Shown: positions 1-8,026, counted from the first letter of the stretch. The stretch is 64,000 nt of DNA from DASRBN01 sp035294305 (GCA_035294305.1 DATGLD010000021.1:1-64000), one strand, 5' to 3'. Notes: generated by a model from the sequence alone, not told the origin. A program made the numbers and translations.

Positions 1-348
1 GAAGCTGGTGCGATGGGCTACCTGCTCAAAGATGCGCAGAGGGAAGAACTCTTCACCGCCGTGCGCACTGTGGCTCAGGGGAAAGCGGTCTTCGCGCCGA
101 CCGTTGCCACTCGCCTGCTGCACCAGGTGCGCGAACCGGGCAGAGAAGCACTCAGCGCCCGCGAGTTAGAAGTCCTGACGCAGGTCGCGCGCGGGGCCAG
201 TAACAAAGAGATTGCGCGGGCGCTATATCTCTCGGAGGCAACCGTCAAATCTCACTTGCTCCATCTGTTTGCCAAGCTCGCGGTCTCTGACCGGACCGCC
301 GCCGTGACCGCCGCTCTTGAACGAGGCTTGCTGCACCTGGATTCATAG
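1..348 (+). CDS. Response regulator, NarL/FixJ type, C-terminal part (5' end outside window)
   Basis: The frame is open from the first base, so the gene starts before the window; the first ATG at 13 is internal. The fragment begins with the end of a receiver domain (GYLLKDA, the usual beta5/alpha5 region with the conserved Lys), then a linker, then a LuxR-type helix-turn-helix from about residue 50 (LSARELEVLTQVARG, then NKEIARALYLSEATVKSHL). Proteins of this family are phosphorylated by a sensor kinase and bind DNA as dimers. The partner kinase would lie to the left and is not visible. A strong bidirectional hairpin follows the stop codon. Family assignment is secure; the target genes are unknown. 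Confidence 0.93.
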   Translation, partial: EAGAMGYLLKDAQREELFTAVRTVAQGKAVFAPTVATRLLHQVREPGREALSARELEVLTQVARGASNKEIARALYLSEATVKSHLLHLFAKLAVSDRTAAVTAALERGLLHLDS

Positions 349-397
349 AAAAGTCATGTGCTGGCAAGCACGTCGCCCTCTCTCGTCAAAAAACAAA

Positions 398-449
398 AAA
401 AGAGTCCTCGCCACCGAATGTGCCAACCCTCCGGTGACGAGGACTCTTT
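398..449. terminator. Bidirectional Rho-independent terminator
   Basis: AAAGAGTCCTCG with CACCG on the left pairs with CGGTG and CGAGGACTCTTT on the right, with one mismatch and a loop of about 15 nt. The stem has A-rich sequence before it and T-rich sequence after it, so it can end the response regulator transcript and transcripts from the right. Confidence 0.85.
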
Positions 450-499
450 CTCCCTCAGAATCTGGGATTTACAGCTAACAAAGCTCAGCAAACGCGGAA

Positions 500-706
500 T
501 TGATTAACATTGATGATATTCAATATCATCTTGCACGACTACGTGAAATCTATCCGGTGCTGGTTCAGGCAGTTCTGGCGCGCTATACGCGCGGAGAAAT
601 CACTCGTATACTACGGGATATAGCGCGCAAAAGCACTTCTATTCTGGATATCCGCATTCGTCTAGAGCGTCTCCTGGATAGCTCTTTTGCTGCTGCGATC
701 AAGTAA
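500..706 (+). CDS. Small hypothetical protein (68 aa)
   Basis: The only usable start is TTG at 500; an in-frame stop lies 8 codons upstream and no ATG occurs near the N-terminus. The product is charged and predicted helical (LARLREIYPVLVQAVLARY, then many Arg/Lys), with no cysteine pair and no membrane segment. No clear ribosome-binding site is present. It stands alone between a terminator and a convergent permease gene. I do not recognise a family. Coding is supported only by frame length and a plausible amphipathic composition, so it could be spurious. Confidence 0.4.
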   Translation: MINIDDIQYHLARLREIYPVLVQAVLARYTRGEITRILRDIARKSTSILDIRIRLERLLDSSFAAAIK

Positions 707-744
707 CATAAATAAATTTTCTCGTTGACCCTCCCACCCAGAAC

Positions 745-2154
745 CTATCCCTGGCTTATCTCCGTATTGCTCGTATCTCTGCGCGGTCGTCTCCTGCGGC
801 TGGCGGCCCTGCGCGCTTCACCTGCGGCCCGCAGGCGTGGCACAACCAGGAAAACGTAGAGCGCCGAGATGATGAAAATGATGATGGTGATAACGAGCGG
901 CAATCCCGCCTGAATATTTGAACCAATGCCAAGCGAGGCCAGTAGAGCAAGAATGCCAAAAATAAGGATGGTCAGTATGGGGATGGTCCAGCCGCCACGG
1001 ATGCGAAACGCGCGTTCTGCTGATGGTCGCCTTCGCCGCAGTTGAATAACGCATACTCCCGCGACAGTATAGATCATTGCTTCGAGGACCGCACCGACCA
1101 GAATCAAGACCTGGAACTGGCCGGTGAAAAAGATGATAACCGCGATGGCGGCGGATGCGACGGTCAGGAAGATGACACTCGCATAGGGGACGGCGAACGA
1201 GATGCTGATGCGCGCAAAGAAAGGCGGCAGGGTATCTTCGCGCGCGGCAGCGTACAGGAAGCGTGAGGCGGTTGCAAAGCCACCGTTGAAGGTCATAATG
1301 GCTGTTAAAAGGGTGGCCAGGAGCATCAACCAGATGCCCAGTTGACCAAGCACCGCCTTGCCCAGCAACATTTGCGGAACGGGAGAGTTGTAAATGGCCG
1401 GGCTGTGGACGTTCAGGAAGCTGCTGGATGCGACAGTATAGAGCGCGTAAGAAATACCAAGTAGCGCAAGGGCGATGAACATACCTCTTGGAATCAGGCG
1501 GATATCCGAGATTTCCTCTGATAACGGCGTAACCCATTCAAAAGCTGAAAATATGAAAACACCTACGGCGATGGCGTTGATGAGTGCGTCGGGATGACCC
1601 AGCGCGTCGAAAGGAGCATGGAACTGGAAACCATGCTGGCCCAGGGCGATCAGTGAAATGATGATGGCAAATGCAAGCAGGCTGTAAGTGGTGATATCCT
1701 GCAACAAACCGGCAATGCGAATGCCTCTCAAGTTGGCTCCCATAGAAAGTCCAAGCAGGGCAAGTATCCAGATCAGCGAGGCCCAGTTCGGCAGCCCAAA
1801 GGCGTAAGTAATGGCGCTGCCGACAATGTAGCTATCGGCTGCAATCACGGCAATGATGGTGAGCATATAGCCAAAGGTGATGGTGAGCGAGAAATTTCCG
1901 TTGAATGCCTCTCTCATGTACTGGCGAATCGCTGCTGCCGTAGGATAGAGCGCGTTGAGTTCGGAAAAACACAGTGCGGCCAGCACCGCTAGCAGGCCGG
2001 CAATTACAATGGCAATCCAGCCCGAATCTCCTCCGACTAATGATGCCAGCTGCACGCAACCAAGAAGGCTAATCGCGGCATATGCCAATCCGGTACTGGT
2101 AGAGACGACGGTGCGGAATTTGAGAACACGACGCAACGAGACGGGTTTACTCAT
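745..2154 (-). CDS. APC-superfamily amino acid permease
   Basis: A 469-residue integral membrane protein with about 12 hydrophobic segments, the usual size for the amino acid-polyamine-organocation superfamily. The N-terminal part (STSTGLAYAAISLLG, then FSELNALYPTAAAIRQYM) matches the family's unwound helix 1 and helix 2 to 3 region. The C-terminus is a basic cytoplasmic tail rich in Arg. It probably imports an amino acid or amine by proton symport; the substrate cannot be told from sequence. GGGAG precedes the ATG at a suitable distance. It is a single-gene unit, convergent with the small gene at 500 and reading away from the MITE at 2.5 kb. Confidence 0.9.
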   Translation of the reverse strand: MSKPVSLRRVLKFRTVVSTSTGLAYAAISLLGCVQLASLVGGDSGWIAIVIAGLLAVLAALCFSELNALYPTAAAIRQYMREAFNGNFSLTITFGYMLTIIAVIAADSYIVGSAITYAFGLPNWASLIWILALLGLSMGANLRGIRIAGLLQDITTYSLLAFAIIISLIALGQHGFQFHAPFDALGHPDALINAIAVGVFIFSAFEWVTPLSEEISDIRLIPRGMFIALALLGISYALYTVASSSFLNVHSPAIYNSPVPQMLLGKAVLGQLGIWLMLLATLLTAIMTFNGGFATASRFLYAAAREDTLPPFFARISISFAVPYASVIFLTVASAAIAVIIFFTGQFQVLILVGAVLEAMIYTVAGVCVIQLRRRRPSAERAFRIRGGWTIPILTILIFGILALLASLGIGSNIQAGLPLVITIIIFIISALYVFLVVPRLRAAGEARRAASRRRRPRRDTSNTEISQG

Positions 2155-2387
2155 GGAATGCTCCCTTTCGATACTGAAGTCAGGGTAACTGAAGCGTACT
2201 GGAAAATGGAGCGGTTGTCAATGGCTGGGAAGACTAGAGAACACTACCTATTGCAAAGAGATGCTGAACAAGATAGGATAGCGGCGTGCAAGGAGAGACC
2301 TCAACAATGCACTGAATAGGAGGGAAAAAATGAATATTTACTATGACTGTGTAACGTAACATATCTAGGAGGAGAGGATAGTTACCC

Positions 2388-2462
2388 ATGAAAAAGTCAA
2401 CGGTCGCGATACCCAATTTGCGCCTGGTGAATAGAAATGTTCACCTGCTGGCGGGTATCTAG
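2388..2462 (+). CDS. Very short ORF with strong Shine-Dalgarno (24 aa), possible truncated gene
   Basis: An unusually strong AGGAGGAGAGG at 2367-2377 lies 10 nt before an ATG that opens a 24-codon frame ending at TAG. The peptide starts MKKSTVAIPNLRLVN and ends NRNVHLLAGI. The end resembles the beginning of a first membrane helix in small YgaP/DUF2892-like membrane proteins, so this may be the surviving N-terminus of a truncated gene rather than a working microprotein. That resemblance is from memory and weak. It ends 45 bp before the MITE. Confidence 0.3.
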   Translation: MKKSTVAIPNLRLVNRNVHLLAGI

Positions 2463-2507
2463 CTGTTCGCTAGATAGATGAGGAAACAGCTATTTCCCCT
2501 TGAAATA

Positions 2508-2634
2508 CTGACATCCACTCATAACTCGGGGTGCAGGGGGTTCACCCCTGCCGGGGTGCGGGGTGTCCCCGCTTGCTTCCCCTCCCGCCCTGACGGGCCG
2601 TAGGCCCGCTGAAAGAATTATGAGTGGATGGCAG
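2508..2634. mobile_element. MITE-like element, copy 1 (127 bp)
   Basis: The element begins CTGACATCCACTCATAACTC and ends with the near-perfect inverse (GAATTATGAGTGGATGGCAG), a 20-bp terminal inverted repeat with two mismatches. The interior is G+C-rich with nested palindromes and no coding frame. CCTTGAAATA occurs directly on both sides (2498-2507 and 2635-2644), a 10-bp target site duplication. A second copy in the opposite orientation lies at 33694-33820 and differs at about 4 of 127 positions. The short length, terminal repeats and target duplication indicate a non-autonomous transposable element. Confidence 0.88.
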
Positions 2635-2647
2635 CCTTGAAATAGCC

Positions 2648-2677
2648 TTGACAAAACAAACGTTTACCGGGTATAGT
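2648..2677 (+). promoter_or_regulatory. Sigma-70-type promoter of tetR, leaderless, with AAACGTTT palindrome
   Basis: TTGACA at 2648-2653 and TATAGT at 2672-2677 are separated by 18 bp. Transcription should start near 2684, exactly at the ATG, so the mRNA is probably leaderless. The spacer carries the palindrome AAACGTTT, a possible autoregulatory operator. The -35 box begins 4 bp after the MITE target duplication. Confidence 0.75.
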
Positions 2678-2683
2678 TTCCAT

Positions 2684-3313
2684 ATGGGAACAACGTTACC
2701 AAACAGTAAGATAATTACTACGCCACAACAGGTTCGTGAATATAGTCATGACCTGCTGCGAAATACCGTGTTGGATGCGACGAGTCGTTTGCTTGTGCAG
2801 GAGGGGCCGGATGCTCTTACTGTACGGCGGATCGCGCAAGAACTGCGTTGCTCAACGAAAATCATTTATACGATGTTTCGCAGCAAGGATGGATTAGCCA
2901 ACGCACTCTACCTTGATGGGTGCGAGCGCCTTCGTCAGGCGCTATTTAACGTATCGTCCTCGCAAGCTATTGAAACATACCTGTACCAGGTAGGATGGGC
3001 GTACTGGTCCTTTGCCCTGGCGAATCGCAGCTACTACCTGGTCATGTTTTGTGGCGCGATTCCGAACTTCACGCCCGCGCCGGAAAGCATTCAGGCAACA
3101 TCAGCTGTATTCGACGAGCTTGTCGGCATTCTACAACAGGCAATTGAACGCGGCCAGCTTGCATCCAATAACGCTCATTTCATGGCGAAGTCGCTCTGGA
3201 CGGCACTGCATGGTGTTGTCGGTCTCTACTTTCTGGGGCATATTCCTACCGAGGATGAGGCAAAAGAGGCATTTGAACGAAACCTACGTGCAGTGATTGC
3301 CTCTTTTCGATAA
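2684..3313 (+). CDS. TetR/AcrR-family transcriptional regulator
   Basis: The protein is 209 aa from ATG 2684. A longer frame opening at 2624 starts inside the MITE and upstream of the promoter, so it cannot be the true start. The N-terminal helix-turn-helix is clear (LTVRRIAQELRCSTKIIYTMF, residues about 50-70), followed by the typical SKDGL helix and a C-terminal ligand-binding domain with several aromatic residues. It probably represses itself and the short-chain dehydrogenase 104 bp downstream, whose upstream region holds two palindromes. The ligand is unknown. Confidence 0.9.
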   Translation: MGTTLPNSKIITTPQQVREYSHDLLRNTVLDATSRLLVQEGPDALTVRRIAQELRCSTKIIYTMFRSKDGLANALYLDGCERLRQALFNVSSSQAIETYLYQVGWAYWSFALANRSYYLVMFCGAIPNFTPAPESIQATSAVFDELVGILQQAIERGQLASNNAHFMAKSLWTALHGVVGLYFLGHIPTEDEAKEAFERNLRAVIASFR

Positions 3314-3368
3314 AACATAGTGCCATTCCAATCAGATAGAATGTTTTTGTTATGGTAACGCCGTTGCT

Positions 3369-3391
3369 ATATTGCAATATCGTTGTACAAC
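3369..3391. promoter_or_regulatory. Two adjacent palindromes upstream of the SDR gene
   Basis: ATATTGCAATAT (3369-3380) and GTTGTACAAC (3382-3391) are perfect palindromes one base apart, about 30-50 bp before the SDR start. They are candidate operators for the neighbouring TetR protein. This is inference; no consensus is known for it. Confidence 0.4.
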
Positions 3392-3417
3392 AAATGTAAA
3401 GAAGAGGAGATACATCG

Positions 3418-4239
3418 ATGTACACTTATCAAGGGAAGACGGCCCTCATTACAGGGGCATCTTCGGGCATTGGCGCGGCTTTCGCGCGTATATTGGCGGC
3501 CAAAGGTATGCATGTTATTCTACTGGCTCGCAGCGAAGATAAGCTGCGGGAACTGGCAGACGAGATTGTGGGGCAGTTTGGAGTGCGCGCAGAGGTGATT
3601 GCTATCGATCTGGGATGTGAAGGAGCCGTGCAAGATGTATATGAAGAGGTACAGCGCAGAGGCTTGAATGTTGATCTGCTTATCAATAATGCCGGTTTCG
3701 CCACCCATGGTCATTTTGAGACGCTGGATACCGCCCGCGACCACGTTGAAATCATGCTGAACGTTACCGCCCTTGTTGACCTGACGCACGTGTTCATTCC
3801 AGGGATGCTATCTTCTAATGAAGGAGCTATCATCAATGTTGCCTCGACCGCGGCATTCCAGCCGCTGCCCTATATGGCGGTCTACGGCGCAACAAAGGCC
3901 TTCGTCGTCTCATTCTCTGTGGCTCTGACTCAAGAGTATCGTAAGCGCGGGATTCGTGTGATCGCGCTCTGCCCGGGTGCGACGGCAACCAATTTCTTTA
4001 ATGTTGTGGGAACGGAGGATGCAGCAGTCGGACGGAAGCGCACACCACAGCAGGTAGTAACAACGGCTCTGCGAGCGTTGGAGTGTGGTCAGAGTATCGC
4101 AGTTGATGGTCGAATGAACGCTTTGCTTGCTGTGCTTGCGCGCCTGGTGCCAATGTCCTTTTCGGCACAGATGGCTGCATTAACAATGAGACCTGGGAGA
4201 AGCGGAACGCGCAAGGAGCGCAGTAGGGCCGCTATATAA
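3418..4239 (+). CDS. Short-chain dehydrogenase/reductase (SDR)
   Basis: A 273-aa classical SDR. The cofactor motif TGASSGIG is at residues 12-19, NNAG at 90-93, and the catalytic Ser143, Tyr156 and Lys160 (YGATK) are all present, so it should be an active NAD(P)-dependent oxidoreductase. Arg38 after beta2 (LLARSEDK) favours NADPH. The C-terminus is longer and basic, with a short hydrophobic stretch (MNALLAVLARLVPMSF) that may associate with the membrane, as in the DltE/YqjQ-type subgroup. AGAGGAG precedes the ATG. It follows tetR on the same strand and may be its target. The substrate is unknown. Confidence 0.93.
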   Translation: MYTYQGKTALITGASSGIGAAFARILAAKGMHVILLARSEDKLRELADEIVGQFGVRAEVIAIDLGCEGAVQDVYEEVQRRGLNVDLLINNAGFATHGHFETLDTARDHVEIMLNVTALVDLTHVFIPGMLSSNEGAIINVASTAAFQPLPYMAVYGATKAFVVSFSVALTQEYRKRGIRVIALCPGATATNFFNVVGTEDAAVGRKRTPQQVVTTALRALECGQSIAVDGRMNALLAVLARLVPMSFSAQMAALTMRPGRSGTRKERSRAAI

Positions 4240-4254
4240 GGTTCCGGCAAACTG

Positions 4255-5388
4255 TTAGCTGCAAAACTCTTTTGCTACAGCGGTCAAAATCTGGGCACAC
4301 TTTGCTACTTGCTCAAGATCTGACCATTCGATCACAGCATGCGCGCCCTCTCCACCTGGACCGAAGATCACGGTTGGTATACCGGCAGTCGAGAGGATGG
4401 CCGAATCCATCCAGGCAAACTGGCCGATTATTTCAGGCTCTTCGCTGAGTTGAGTAGTTGCGTGACGGCGAAGAATCTGAACGATGAGCTCATCTGCCGA
4501 GACTTCGAACGCATCCCGGAAGAGCAATGTCTTGACGCTGGCTTTGAAGGCGGGGTCGGTCGCAGCTATTCGTTCAAAGATTGCGGGTAACTCAGACTCG
4601 ACCTGCTGTTGCGTTTCGCCGGGTATGGTGCGGCGCTCCACGCCTAAGATGCAGCTTTTGGGGTAGCTTGAGAGTTCCTGCCCTCCCTGGATGAGAGAAG
4701 CATGTACGGAGCCACTTTTTAGGAGACGGTGAGAAGGAACAGAACAGAGCCTCTGATCAAGTTCTTCCAGCCCAACGAGCACTTTGCCCATTTTAGCGAT
4801 GGCATCGACGCCTATTTCGGGTAGGGACCCATGGGCCGCCACGCCTGATGTTTCTACCTCAAGCCAGATAAAGCCTTTGTGGGCTACGCAAATATTCAAA
4901 TCAGTAGGTTCAGTCACAATAGCGGCGTCAGCGTGCCAGCGTTTGACGATGGAACTGGTGCCGATGCTCGCATATTCCTCGTCCGCGACTGCTGTAATGA
5001 TAACGTCACCGCGAAGTTGCAGTTGTTTTGCGGCGGCACCGGTGGTCATGATAGCCGCAAGCCCGCCTTTCATGTCAAAGGCTCCACGGCCATAGAGCCG
5101 GTTGTCCTGTATATATGGATCGTGAGGGCGCTCCATACCGGCAACTCCAACGGTATCCATATGGGCATTGAGCATAAGCGAACGCCCGCCGCCCGTACCA
5201 CGAGCGATACCGATGACGTTGGGGCGTCCGGGCGCAGCCTCGTCCCAATGAACTTCCAGACCTGCCTCCTGTAGCCAATCGGCTATGAAACGGGCGATTT
5301 TTTCCTCGCCTGCTCCTCCAGGCACGAGGTCGGGATTGATGGAGTCGATGGCGACGAGTTGACGCAAAAGTTCGACGATTTCACTCAT
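4255..5388 (-). CDS. M20-family metallopeptidase/deacylase (ArgE/DapE/ACY1 type)
   Basis: A 377-aa two-zinc hydrolase. Metal ligands and catalytic residues are in the expected places: HMDTV (His76, Asp78), the bridging Asp105 in GRGAFDMKGG, the general base pair EE at 137-138, Glu160 in TEPTDL, and a C-terminal His in GGEGAHAV. HGS near 190 belongs to the dimerisation lid domain. The family includes acetylornithine deacetylase, succinyl-diaminopimelate desuccinylase and amidohydrolases; specificity cannot be read from sequence. The start has AAAGGA at good spacing and lies 2 nt after the PucR gene, so the two are co-transcribed. Its substrate may be linked to what PucR senses. Confidence 0.92.
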   Translation of the reverse strand: MSEIVELLRQLVAIDSINPDLVPGGAGEEKIARFIADWLQEAGLEVHWDEAAPGRPNVIGIARGTGGGRSLMLNAHMDTVGVAGMERPHDPYIQDNRLYGRGAFDMKGGLAAIMTTGAAAKQLQLRGDVIITAVADEEYASIGTSSIVKRWHADAAIVTEPTDLNICVAHKGFIWLEVETSGVAAHGSLPEIGVDAIAKMGKVLVGLEELDQRLCSVPSHRLLKSGSVHASLIQGGQELSSYPKSCILGVERRTIPGETQQQVESELPAIFERIAATDPAFKASVKTLLFRDAFEVSADELIVQILRRHATTQLSEEPEIIGQFAWMDSAILSTAGIPTVIFGPGGEGAHAVIEWSDLEQVAKCAQILTAVAKEFCS

Positions 5389-5390
5389 GA

Positions 5391-7037
5391 TTACGAATCC
5401 TTTTTGTTCTCAGGGAACAGATGGCGCACCTTCAATGCGATTTGCAAAGACAGGCGCAATTCAGGGTCCTCCAGGGATCTTCCCAATAATTCTTCGATGC
5501 GTCCCAGCCTGTAGAGCAGGGAATTTCTATGCAGGTGCATGGTGCGAGCCGTCTCGCTGAGATTGCCATTGCAGCGAAAGAATCCTTCGAGGGTTTCAAT
5601 CAATGCTCCATTGCTGCGATTGTCGGAATCAAGTAATGGGCCTAATGTTTCATGGTAAAAATCGGTGAGTTCCTTTTGACCATAGAGATGGAACAGGAGA
5701 CGATAGATACCCAGGCGCGCGAATGAATGCAAGTTGCCCTCGCCGGAGAGTTTCTGCCCGATCTCCAGAGCTTGCCGTGCCTCACGATAGGATTGGGGGA
5801 TATCGAGAAGGCTTCTGGCGAGATGGCCGATGCCCGCTGAGTACGCCGGCAGGCCGCCATTGCCACCCATGTTCTGCTGTACTCGCGCCTGTACGCGCTC
5901 CAGGCGTTTGAAGATGATTTGCTCGCTGTCGCGTAATGCTTCCGGGTTAGTGCCATTGAAATGATAGGGTAGTAGGGCTGTAACGCGGCGCTGCTCCGCG
6001 AGTATCCAGCAGGACGGCCACACCCGCAGCAGCTCATCACGGATTCTTCTATGCCATTGCGAGGAGCTATCCGCCGCATATTCTAGTTCGGCAGGTGCAA
6101 GCTCGAAGATGACGACGACCTGCGGGATAGCGAGATCATAGCCAAGTAAACGGGCGCGGGCTAGCATTTCGTCGGCTTGCTGGTAATTGCCTTGCAGAAC
6201 ATCCATGAATGCCTCGGCTTGATAGCGCGTTTCGACCTCGCTGCGCTCGCGTTCGCGCGCGAATTCCAGTGCCAGGATGGGCGCGACCTGGCCCAGGACC
6301 AGGCGTTCAAGGTAGTCGAAATCGCTATTCCTGCCGATGAGTGAGAGGTGGCCCACTACTTCATGGCGGATCTGAATTGGGACCATGCTACGTGTCAGCT
6401 TCGCCTGCCGCAGATTTTCATCTGTCAATTCTGCCGGTGGCGCCTCACCCTGCTCCTCCGAAGGTGGTATCTGGTAGAGGATATGCTGTTGCGCGTCACG
6501 CAAAACGACCCATTTTTCACAACTACGCGCGAGCTGTTCGCACAGGCTCTTGATGCCCATGCCCTGAATGCTCAATTGCATGAGCCGGTGCGAGATTTCC
6601 GTCGCTCTACGTTCGATTTCACCCCGGAAACCGACGACAAAAGTGATGACTTCGCGCTCGATCTCTTCCAAGGGAGCCGACGGAGGGAGGAGAATCAAGG
6701 GCAGATGCAGCTGGTCTGCAAGCGAGAGAGACTCCTGTCCCAGGGCTTCGATAGATGGAGCGGCCACGGCAATGGCAGCAACTCCCTCCTGATGCAGGCT
6801 TTGCAGCAGGTGGGGCAAGGTTTCATCATGACGGCGCAATAGTGAGAGTGCCAGCAGAGCGAGTTCCCCTCCACGCACGCTTTCAAATGCTGGAAGGCGT
6901 GCTCGCATACGAGTGGCCCATACGACCTTGCGTTCCAGTCCTCCTGCTCCCGCAACCAGTTGCGCATCTTGCGCGACCAGGAGGGTGAGAATGTTACGGA
7001 CAGAGGCCGAAGATGTTGGGGAAGGCGAACTGCTCAT
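5391..7037 (-). CDS. PucR-family transcriptional regulator
   Basis: About 548 aa. The N-terminal half is the PucR sensor domain (VRNILTLLVAQDAQLVAGAG, then an ALLALS hydrophobic core); the middle is a GGDEF-like/CdaR region; the C-terminus carries the PucR helix-turn-helix (NGNLSETARTMHLHRNSLLY, then RLGRIEELLGRSLEDPELRL). Family members control purine, amino acid or sugar-acid catabolism. A GTG at 7049 would add four residues; neither start has a good ribosome-binding site, so ATG 7037 is preferred. It is followed after 2 nt by the M20 peptidase. A molybdenum hydroxylase operon 20 kb away could be another target, but nothing in the sequence proves this. Confidence 0.9.
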   Translation of the reverse strand: MSSSPSPTSSASVRNILTLLVAQDAQLVAGAGGLERKVVWATRMRARLPAFESVRGGELALLALSLLRRHDETLPHLLQSLHQEGVAAIAVAAPSIEALGQESLSLADQLHLPLILLPPSAPLEEIEREVITFVVGFRGEIERRATEISHRLMQLSIQGMGIKSLCEQLARSCEKWVVLRDAQQHILYQIPPSEEQGEAPPAELTDENLRQAKLTRSMVPIQIRHEVVGHLSLIGRNSDFDYLERLVLGQVAPILALEFARERERSEVETRYQAEAFMDVLQGNYQQADEMLARARLLGYDLAIPQVVVIFELAPAELEYAADSSSQWHRRIRDELLRVWPSCWILAEQRRVTALLPYHFNGTNPEALRDSEQIIFKRLERVQARVQQNMGGNGGLPAYSAGIGHLARSLLDIPQSYREARQALEIGQKLSGEGNLHSFARLGIYRLLFHLYGQKELTDFYHETLGPLLDSDNRSNGALIETLEGFFRCNGNLSETARTMHLHRNSLLYRLGRIEELLGRSLEDPELRLSLQIALKVRHLFPENKKDS

Positions 7038-7057
7038 TGCTGCATGCACAAATAGGA

Positions 7058-7080
7058 AGCGCGGCGATTATCGCCGCGCT
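7058..7080. terminator. Perfect 11-bp stem hairpin between small gene and pucR-like gene
   Basis: AGCGCGGCGAT and ATCGCCGCGCT face each other with one central base. The hairpin overlaps the stop codon of the 39-aa gene. The downstream tract on the minus strand is only moderately T-rich, so it may be a weak terminator or an mRNA stability structure. Confidence 0.5.
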
Positions 7081-7187
7081 GGAGATGTGGCAGCGGTGCC
7101 ACCGGCTTTTTGCGCTTTGCGCTTCTCTTCGTACTTTTTGGCTTTGATACGATGTTTGCGCCAGGCTACTCTTTTGGTTTTGTTCAT
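7068..7187 (-). CDS. Small very basic protein (39 aa), ribosomal protein-like
   Basis: The peptide begins MNKTKRVAWRKHRIKAKKY and continues EEKRKAQKAGG before a short Ala/Thr/Arg tail. Nearly half of the first 28 residues are Lys or Arg, with a KHRIKAKK core. This composition resembles short basic ribosomal proteins such as the COX24/AURKAIP1-like bS22 family, but I cannot confirm membership. AAGGG lies 9 nt upstream of the ATG. It sits 20 nt after the TPR gene and upstream of the PucR gene on the same strand. It is easy to miss because of its length. Confidence 0.65.
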   Translation of the reverse strand: MNKTKRVAWRKHRIKAKKYEEKRKAQKAGGTAATSPARR

Positions 7188-7207
7188 CCTGCTTTTCCCT
7201 TCTTTTG

Positions 7208-8026
7208 TTATTCTTCACCCTCTACGCTGCCTTCGAAATCAATCTCGGTCATTTCTTCGGCTTCGTCGGTGCCGTCGTAGTATTCATCATCACTGGCCAT
7301 ATCTTCGTCATCCTCGCGATCATAGCGCAGCATGCTGTCCTTGATGTATGCGCGGATTGTGTCACCACCACCCTGCGATGGGAAGCTAACTTTGCCGAAC
7401 ATGCTGGGATGCTGGTACTCCTCGCGTATGATCAAACGCACCTTGCCATTTTCCATGTTAAGGATTGCGGCGGCGTAGCGATTGCCACCCTCCATAAAGT
7501 TGATCAGGCGGTTAGCAAGGCGAGGCTCTATCTGACCTATGTCCTCGCCCGCAGCATTTTGCACAAATATCGTGTGCCCATTGGCATGCAGATTTACCCG
7601 ATCACCTACGCCCACTGTCGCAAGAACAGAAGTGGGAGCAAGGTTGATCAGCTCTGTCATGCCGGTTTTGCCGGTCTCTTCAATGAAGAGCCGTGGATCG
7701 ATGCGCTCGGCCCCAGTATGGAACTGCACAGGTGTTTCTCCAAGCATTGAGAGCCGGTCCAGATTCTTTTTAGCGATGGTATTGTTTGGACTAAATTTCA
7801 GGGTCTGGGAATATGCTTGCCGGGCCTCCGTATACTGGCCCAGTTCGCTGTAGGCTTTTCCCAGGCGGTTGTAGGCCTCGGGATCGTTAGGAAAGAGATT
7901 GAGAATGTTCCTGTTCGTAACGACTGCATCTTCCCACTGACTTGCCAGCGCTTGTTGAATGGCCATTTCAGTCCACTGTTTTTTCAAGCGTGCTTTCTCT
8001 TCAGCCGACTGTGTTTGTTGTGTCAT
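7208..8026 (-). CDS. TPR-containing protein with C-terminal acidic tail
   Basis: A 272-aa cytoplasmic protein. Residues about 20-90 form two TPR motifs (NDPEAYNRLGKAYSELGQY, then TEARQAYSQTLKFSPNN). A beta-rich middle domain follows (GDRVNLHANGHTIFVQ, then GEDIGQIEPRLANRLINFM), which looks similar to HIRAN-type nucleic-acid-binding folds; this is a guess from the pattern. The last 40 residues are extremely acidic (EDDEDMASDDEYYDG). GGAGGAGG precedes the start. The neighbour downstream is the small basic protein; an acidic tail next to a basic peptide could suggest interaction, but that is speculation. Confidence 0.8.
   Translation of the reverse strand: MTQQTQSAEEKARLKKQWTEMAIQQALASQWEDAVVTNRNILNLFPNDPEAYNRLGKAYSELGQYTEARQAYSQTLKFSPNNTIAKKNLDRLSMLGETPVQFHTGAERIDPRLFIEETGKTGMTELINLAPTSVLATVGVGDRVNLHANGHTIFVQNAAGEDIGQIEPRLANRLINFMEGGNRYAAAILNMENGKVRLIIREEYQHPSMFGKVSFPSQGGGDTIRAYIKDSMLRYDREDDEDMASDDEYYDGTDEAEEMTEIDFEGSVEGEE

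Larger units (their letters stand above)
2155..2683. other. Intergenic region with small ORF, MITE and promoter
   Basis: This 530-bp gap holds a 24-codon ORF with a strong ribosome-binding site, a 127-bp MITE and the promoter of the following tetR gene, each listed separately. Nothing else convincing was seen. Confidence 0.7.

Noticed and set aside
818..1537. Open frame of 239 codons on the minus strand
   Set aside because: Overlaps the APC permease in another frame on the same strand and has no domain signature.
2234..2416. 60-codon frame on the minus strand
   Set aside because: Weak start and no family; overlaps the strong ribosome-binding site of the opposite-strand ORF.
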